Assembly: GCA_030038645.1 (NCBI GenBank)
Contig: JASHSR010000256.1
Span: 1-9,926, forward strand
Length of the DNA: 9,926 bases
Source: Gammaproteobacteria bacterium
GTDB lineage: Bacteria; Pseudomonadota; Gammaproteobacteria; Steroidobacterales; Steroidobacteraceae
Direction: 5' to 3'
How positions within the stretch are numbered: position 1 is the stretch's first letter; every line of letters starts with the position of its first letter. Positions 5,394-9,926 of the stretch are shown here, piece by piece. A program made the translations under genes and the position numbers. The notes under the pieces are model-generated. The model saw only the letters and a program-made list of their open reading frames with translations. It did no database searches and was not told the DNA's origin.

Positions 5394-8300
5394 TACTTCT
5401 GGAAGGTGTACACGAGGTCCGCGCCGCCCAGCTGGCCGAACTCGGTGCTGAGCGCCCAGTGGTCGCCGAGCGTGTAGCGCAGCCTCACCATGTTGAGCGA
5501 CTGCATGAGGGTGATGCCGTAGCTCACGTAGAGCTTCGGCGAGAGGTACTTGCCGAGCACGAGCGCCGTGTCGTTGTTGTAGGTCGGCTCGATGCCGATC
5601 GGCAGGCCGATCTGCGAGCCGAGCACGGCCGCGCCCTGGCCGATGAGCTGGGCGTTCTCGCTCTTCGAGGTCTGGGTGCTCGCCGTGGCGCCGAGCTGCG
5701 GCCCGCCGAAGAGCGTGCCGCCCGCGAACACGAGCGCGAGGATCTGCTGCTGCGGCAGCGGCGGCTCGGAGAAGAAGGTGATCTGCGGCTCGCGCAGCGT
5801 CCCGCGAACGTTGATGCCGGCGACGGCGGCGCCCACGTCCGGGTCCTGGAAGCTTTTCTCCGCGCGGATGTCGATGCCCGGATCGTCGATGGGGCTGCCG
5901 GTATAGATGAGCCGCCCCTGTGCGATGTCGAGCGTGCGCCCGTAGGCCGAGTACTTTCCGTCGGCGATCCGCAGCTCGCCCGTCGCGCGGGTGATCGCCT
6001 CCTCGCCGCTCTTCACCACCACGCTGCCCGTGAGCCGTCCCGTCAGTCCCTGCGTCTCGATCCGCACGCCGTCTCCGAGCTCGATCCGGATCGTGCTCGC
6101 CACCTTGAGCTGCGTGGCCGGGCTCGGATCGGCCTGCTCCCCGACGATGACCTGATCGGAGGAGACGCGCACGGCGTTCGTGAGCTCGGCGGGCGCGAGG
6201 TGCGCCCGCGGAATCGTGACGGTGCCCGTGACGTTGACGCTCTGCCCCTCGATGCCGAAGTCGAGATTCGGGGAGGCGTCGATCACGGCCTCCGGAAGAT
6301 CGACGACGCGCAGGCTCGAGCCGCTCAATTTGAGATGCCCGAACGGCGCGCCGTTGCGCCACTCGAGGTGGCCCGCGGCCGAGGCCGTCCCCGCGCCGAT
6401 GTGGGCGGTGCCGTGGAAGTCGATTCCGTCGTCGAGCAAGCGCGCCTGCAGCGCGGCGCCGCTCACCTCGAGGTTGTACTGATACAGGTCGCACGCTCCG
6501 TCCGCCATCTCGACCGCCCCGCTCAAATGCGGCGCGCCGAGCGTGCCGGCCACGTCGAGCGTGGCGCTCGCCTTGCCCGAGGCTCGATCGACTTGCCCAG
6601 CGTAGAGGGGCGCCCATGCCTCGAGAGAGGCCTGCGCCGCGAGGGTGCCCGTCAGAGGCGAGTCGCGCCATCCCGCCGCCGCGCGCTGCGCCGCGAAGCG
6701 TCCCTTGATCGAGCCGGCCGTGCCGGCATCGAGGCTCAACTCACCCTCGATCCGCTCGGCTGTCGCGCTCACCGCGAGCGTGCCGGAGCCGAGCTTCGTC
6801 GTCACGCGGCGGCCGTCGGGCGTTTGACGGAGCATCTCGGCGTTCGCGAGCGTCACCGAGAGCCGGCCTTGCGCCGATGCGGTCCCGCTCGCGGAGACGC
6901 GCGCCGTCACGCCGACGGTGCCCGTGTAATGCACGGTCGGCGAGAGTCCCGCGGTCAGCATCGCGAGCCGCAGGCCGCCCGCCAGCGCGGAGACCGACCA
7001 GCGGCCCGGACTCCAATCGGCCTCGCCGCACACGCGCGCGGGCTTGCCGAGGAGGCACAGTTGATTGACGCGGATCTCATCCGTCGAGGCGGTGACCGCG
7101 CCCGGCGCCCGGAGCGCGAGATGCGCCCCCCCGCCGATAAAGCTCAGCTTCTCGATGCGGCCGGTCCAGATGCCTCCCGCCAACGCTCCGGCGGCGCGCG
7201 AGTCGAGCCGGTATGCAGCGTCCGAGAGCGTGAGCGTCGCACTCTGCCGGACCGCCGGCCCGCCGAGCGCGAACGCGACGTTGAGCTTGTGCCGGCGGTA
7301 CGCGAGGTTGTGCGCTTGCAGGCGCACGAGCGACGGTCCGCTGCCGCGCGGGTCGAAGTCCACGCGCGCGTTGAAGCTCCCGAGGGACAGGCCGCGGTAG
7401 CGGATCGCGGTGCCGCTCGCGGTCGCATCGATCGCGGGACTCCTGCGCGGCCCCCGCAGCGTGCCGCTCGCGAGCAGGCGGCCTCGGATCCGCGGATCGA
7501 ACAGAGAGAGGTCCTGCGCCGCGACGGCGAAGCGCAGGTCGACCTCCTGCTTGTCGATCGTTCCATCGAGCGAGAAGGCCGTCCCGGCAGGCTGTCCCTT
7601 GGCCCCCATCAGCTGTCCCCTGGCCGGCGTCAGCTGTCCCTTGGCCCCCAGCTGTCCCTGCACGCCCGCGAGCTTCCACACCGTGCCCTGCCGCGTGATC
7701 TCGCCCTGCGCTTGCGCGCGCAAGCCGCGCAGCTCGCCCGTGAGGTCGTGCACGGCGAGCGAGAAATCGGTGCCGGAATCGAAGCGCGAGCCCGCCGCCT
7801 CGAAGCCGAACGTCAACCGTCCCGGCAAATCGGGCCGGACGCTCGAGGGGTCCACGTCCGTCGCCGTCCCGGAAGCCGACCACGACGGGCGCGGGGCCCA
7901 GACCACCGTGCCGGCCGTGAGAGCGGCCGTTCCGCCGAACGCGCGGAGCGAGGCCTTGCTGATGAGCAGCTGCTGCTTGCCGAGCGTGCCGATGAGATCG
8001 ATCCCGATGGGCTTCAGTCCGCTCACCGCGAGCTCACCGGAGCCGTGTAGCTCATACGGCCAGATGCCCTGGAGGACGTACTGCCCGGACGAGCTCCTCA
8101 CGGCGGCCGACTTTCCGGTGAGGGGCCAGCGAAAGCTCCGCCACGTCCCCGTGAGCTCGAGCCTCGGCCCGTGGGCGGCGATCCCGATCTCGCCCTGGGC
8201 GCTCAGGTCGAGACCCGATGCGGCGTGCGTGATCTCCAGGTGCCGGACCGTGAACACGCGATCGGAGTAGGAGCCCTGGAACAGCGTGTCGAACGCGCCG

Positions 8301-9205
8301 GCCTGAAGGCTCGAGGGGGTGAGGGGTCCCCGCGCCGTGAATCCGTCCCCGTCTCCCTCGAGCGTGAGCCGGCCGCTCACGCGGCCGAGCGCGTTGCCGC
8401 TCGCGTGCCAGGGACGCAGGTCGAAGCGCTCGATGCTCGCTTCGCCCTGCCAGCGCCACTCGCGTGTGAGGTCCGTGGCGCGGCCGACGAAGCTCGCCTG
8501 CAGCGGCGCGACGAACTGGGCGCGGACCGCGAGCGAATCGAGCGTGCCCTTGCCGCTCGCCTCGATGACCCATGCCGGCTGGCCGGGCACCCGGATGGTC
8601 GTGAGCGTCGCGACATCCATGCCGAACGGCTCGCCCGCCCGCAGCAGGCCATGCCCCGTGAAGCGCACGGCCTTCATCGTCATGCCCGCCCGGTCGACCC
8701 GAACGATTCTCGGGCGCACCAGGCCCGCCCCTTCGAGTTGAGTGGCATCGAAGCGCTGACCATCCGGCACGACGAGCGTGCCGGAGGCGATACGTACGTC
8801 GTCCGCCCGGATTTGCAGCCAATGGGGCAGAAAGTGCCATCTCGGGCGCCTTCTCGAGTGCTCGTCGGGATAGGGCCTTACCTCGATGAGGACGCTGCGG
8901 AAGCTCGCCTGCGGGACGTGTAAGGTCTGAAGCAGCAGCGGGGCGAGCGTGATCCGCGCCTCGACTCCCTCGAGCCGCAGGTGCACGCGGGGCTCGTCGA
9001 TCTCCAGCCGATCGATGTGGGCGCCACCGGTCGCCGTGCCGCTGACGCCGACGATGGCGAGCCGCAGATGGCCGATGTGCCGCGGCACCACGCGGGCGAC
9101 GAGTCGCAGGCCGCTCTGCGTGAATGCCGCGTAATAGAACGCGGCCGGCGGCAGCGCGAGCGCCGCGAGGACGATGAGAGCGAGGGCGAGGATCGAGCGC
9201 CGCAT
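5393..9205 (-). CDS. tamB: Translocation and assembly module protein TamB
   Basis: Large AsmA-like/DUF490 protein anchored in the inner membrane and spanning the periplasm to TamA; the family supports outer-membrane protein assembly and is implicated in phospholipid transport. 1270 residues, near the usual size. A hydrophobic anchor lies at about residues 5-27, followed by a long beta-rich repetitive body. The C-terminal DUF490 part shows DPGIDIRAEKSF, INVRGTLREPQITFFSEPPL and QQILALVFAGGTLFG, and the protein ends in the family's barrel-like finish, LYVSYGIT...LRYTLGDHW...GADLVYTFQK. The ATG at 9205 overlaps the tamA stop by one base (TGATG), so the pair is translationally coupled; an open frame further upstream lies within tamA and is rejected. 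Around residues 515-537 there is a local Gly-Gln-rich tandem repeat absent from the family pattern. Confidence 0.96.
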   Translation of the reverse strand: MRRSILALALIVLAALALPPAAFYYAAFTQSGLRLVARVVPRHIGHLRLAIVGVSGTATGGAHIDRLEIDEPRVHLRLEGVEARITLAPLLLQTLHVPQASFRSVLIEVRPYPDEHSRRRPRWHFLPHWLQIRADDVRIASGTLVVPDGQRFDATQLEGAGLVRPRIVRVDRAGMTMKAVRFTGHGLLRAGEPFGMDVATLTTIRVPGQPAWVIEASGKGTLDSLAVRAQFVAPLQASFVGRATDLTREWRWQGEASIERFDLRPWHASGNALGRVSGRLTLEGDGDGFTARGPLTPSSLQAGAFDTLFQGSYSDRVFTVRHLEITHAASGLDLSAQGEIGIAAHGPRLELTGTWRSFRWPLTGKSAAVRSSSGQYVLQGIWPYELHGSGELAVSGLKPIGIDLIGTLGKQQLLISKASLRAFGGTAALTAGTVVWAPRPSWSASGTATDVDPSSVRPDLPGRLTFGFEAAGSRFDSGTDFSLAVHDLTGELRGLRAQAQGEITRQGTVWKLAGVQGQLGAKGQLTPARGQLMGAKGQPAGTAFSLDGTIDKQEVDLRFAVAAQDLSLFDPRIRGRLLASGTLRGPRRSPAIDATASGTAIRYRGLSLGSFNARVDFDPRGSGPSLVRLQAHNLAYRRHKLNVAFALGGPAVRQSATLTLSDAAYRLDSRAAGALAGGIWTGRIEKLSFIGGGAHLALRAPGAVTASTDEIRVNQLCLLGKPARVCGEADWSPGRWSVSALAGGLRLAMLTAGLSPTVHYTGTVGVTARVSASGTASAQGRLSVTLANAEMLRQTPDGRRVTTKLGSGTLAVSATAERIEGELSLDAGTAGSIKGRFAAQRAAAGWRDSPLTGTLAAQASLEAWAPLYAGQVDRASGKASATLDVAGTLGAPHLSGAVEMADGACDLYQYNLEVSGAALQARLLDDGIDFHGTAHIGAGTASAAGHLEWRNGAPFGHLKLSGSSLRVVDLPEAVIDASPNLDFGIEGQSVNVTGTVTIPRAHLAPAELTNAVRVSSDQVIVGEQADPSPATQLKVASTIRIELGDGVRIETQGLTGRLTGSVVVKSGEEAITRATGELRIADGKYSAYGRTLDIAQGRLIYTGSPIDDPGIDIRAEKSFQDPDVGAAVAGINVRGTLREPQITFFSEPPLPQQQILALVFAGGTLFGGPQLGATASTQTSKSENAQLIGQGAAVLGSQIGLPIGIEPTYNNDTALVLGKYLSPKLYVSYGITLMQSLNMVRLRYTLGDHWALSTEFGQLGGADLVYTFQK
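7591..7660. repeat. In-frame tandem repeat within tamB (21/21/18-bp period)
   Basis: GCTGTCCC starts at 7591, 7612, 7633 and 7651, most copies followed by TTGGCC or CTGGCC. All spacings are multiples of three. On the tamB strand the unit reads roughly GGCCAAGGGACAGCTG and encodes four GQ units (GQLGAK, GQLTPAR, GQLMGAK, GQPAG). It sits in the variable middle of the protein, probably a loop between beta segments. Confidence 0.8.
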
Positions 9206-9926
9206 CAGAGCTTGGGACCGAAGTAGATGTCGAACCGCGGGCCCTCGCCCGGGCGAGAGAGAGGTTGCGCGACGTCGATGCCCAGCGTCAATACCGGCAG
9301 CCGCCACCGCAGCCCGATGCCGGCCGAGTACTCGATGAAATGCGGATACTCCGGATCTCCCGAGTGGCCGAAGTCGTTGAACGCGTTCCCCGCGTCGGTG
9401 AACACCGCGACGCCGATGCTGTGGGTCACGTCGCGCTCGATCTCCACGCTCCCCGTGAGCACGTCGCGTCCGCCGACGTTGAGGAAGACCTTGCCGCCGC
9501 TGGCCGTCGTCTGCTCCTCGACGGGGGAGAGAGCGTCGTAGTCGAACCCGCGCACGCTGCCCTCGCCGCCTGCGAAGAAGCGCATCGAGCCCGGCAGGTC
9601 GGTGAGCCGCGAGACGAGGCTCGTGCCCGCCTCACCGCGCAGCAGCAGATGCCACCTCTGCGACCAGTCGAAGGTGTGCTGGCCGGTCACGTGCAGCTGC
9701 AGAAAGCGGTCGCCGGCCCCGGTGAGGCTCGTGCCGCCGCGCAGCTGGGCGACGAAGCCCTGCTCGAACAGCGCCTGGCCCAGGTAGCCGCTCGGAACCG
9801 AGCCGACCGTGATGCTCGGGATGAGCAGATTCTGGGTCTGCGTGGTGTAGCCGTCGTAGGTGATCGAGCGCGTCGGCATGAGCGAGAACACGTACTGCCA
9901 GCGGCCGACGACTCGCGTGAGGCTCG
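9205..9926 (-). CDS. tamA: Translocation and assembly module protein TamA, C-terminal part
   Basis: Omp85-family outer-membrane beta-barrel that works with TamB. Only the last ~239 residues are in the window; the frame is open to the right edge, so the POTRA domains and the barrel start are missing. The diagnostic piece is RFFAGGEGSVRGFDYDALSP, carrying the VRGF/Y motif of the lumenal loop that closes the barrel in this family. After it come alternating barrel strands: GSVEIERDV, IGVAVFTDAGNAF, YSAGIGLRWRLPVLTLGIDVAQPL. The C-terminus FDIYFGPKL is a typical last strand. The stop overlaps the tamB start by one base, which fits the usual tamAB operon. A BamA paralogue is excluded by the tamB neighbour and the strand pattern. 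Confidence 0.94.
   Translation of the reverse strand, partial: SLTRVVGRWQYVFSLMPTRSITYDGYTTQTQNLLIPSITVGSVPSGYLGQALFEQGFVAQLRGGTSLTGAGDRFLQLHVTGQHTFDWSQRWHLLLRGEAGTSLVSRLTDLPGSMRFFAGGEGSVRGFDYDALSPVEEQTTASGGKVFLNVGGRDVLTGSVEIERDVTHSIGVAVFTDAGNAFNDFGHSGDPEYPHFIEYSAGIGLRWRLPVLTLGIDVAQPLSRPGEGPRFDIYFGPKL

Noticed and set aside
4730..8050. A very long open frame on the plus strand (about 1100 codons) spanning argR and most of tamB
   Set aside because: Its translation is Arg/Ala/Glu-rich with no family motif, it runs antisense to two clear genes, and such frames are common in GC-rich DNA.
1..9926. CRISPR array, insertion sequence, phage or defence genes
   Set aside because: No regularly spaced repeats, transposase or integrase motifs; the window is covered by envelope and arginine genes.

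Overview
The window is G+C-rich and fully coding on the minus strand. It reads right to left as tamA (3' part) - tamB - [183-bp gap with promoter] - argR - argG - a DUF1611-like gene - argC - argD (5' part, running off the left edge). TamA/TamB and an ArgR repressor with tandem ARG boxes point to a Gram-negative proteobacterium. A high-GC gammaproteobacterium of the Xanthomonadales/Nevskiales/Steroidobacter kind would fit, but no sequence here fixes the taxon.

Right part (9926-5393): tamA, an Omp85-family outer-membrane barrel, overlaps by one base with tamB, a large inner-membrane-anchored periplasm-spanning protein. Together they form the TAM machinery of envelope biogenesis. TamB carries a local in-frame tandem repeat (7591-7660).

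Centre (5392-5210): a strong sigma70-like promoter (TTGACA, 18-bp spacer, CATAAT) drives argR leftward. Two ARG-box-like 18-mers at the canonical 21-bp spacing overlap its -10 and spacer, so the repressor probably controls itself and the genes downstream.

Left part (5209-1): a tightly packed arginine operon. argR and argG are 10 bp apart, argG and the DUF1611-like gene overlap in a GTGA, 70 bp separate that gene from argC, and argC and argD are 10 bp apart. From memory, ArgG, ArgC and ArgD all look more like the Bacteroidetes type than the usual proteobacterial proteins, so the cluster may have been exchanged between phyla. The most interesting gene is the one between argG and argC (2357-3424). 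It has a P-loop domain like that of DUF1611/BioD proteins and a beta-rich N-terminal part I do not recognise. No standard arginine enzyme matches it, yet its position and translational coupling tie it to the pathway. A testable idea is that it supplies or helps the N-acylation step of glutamate. The argG 3' end and the argD 5' end both carry low-complexity, repeat-rich extensions.
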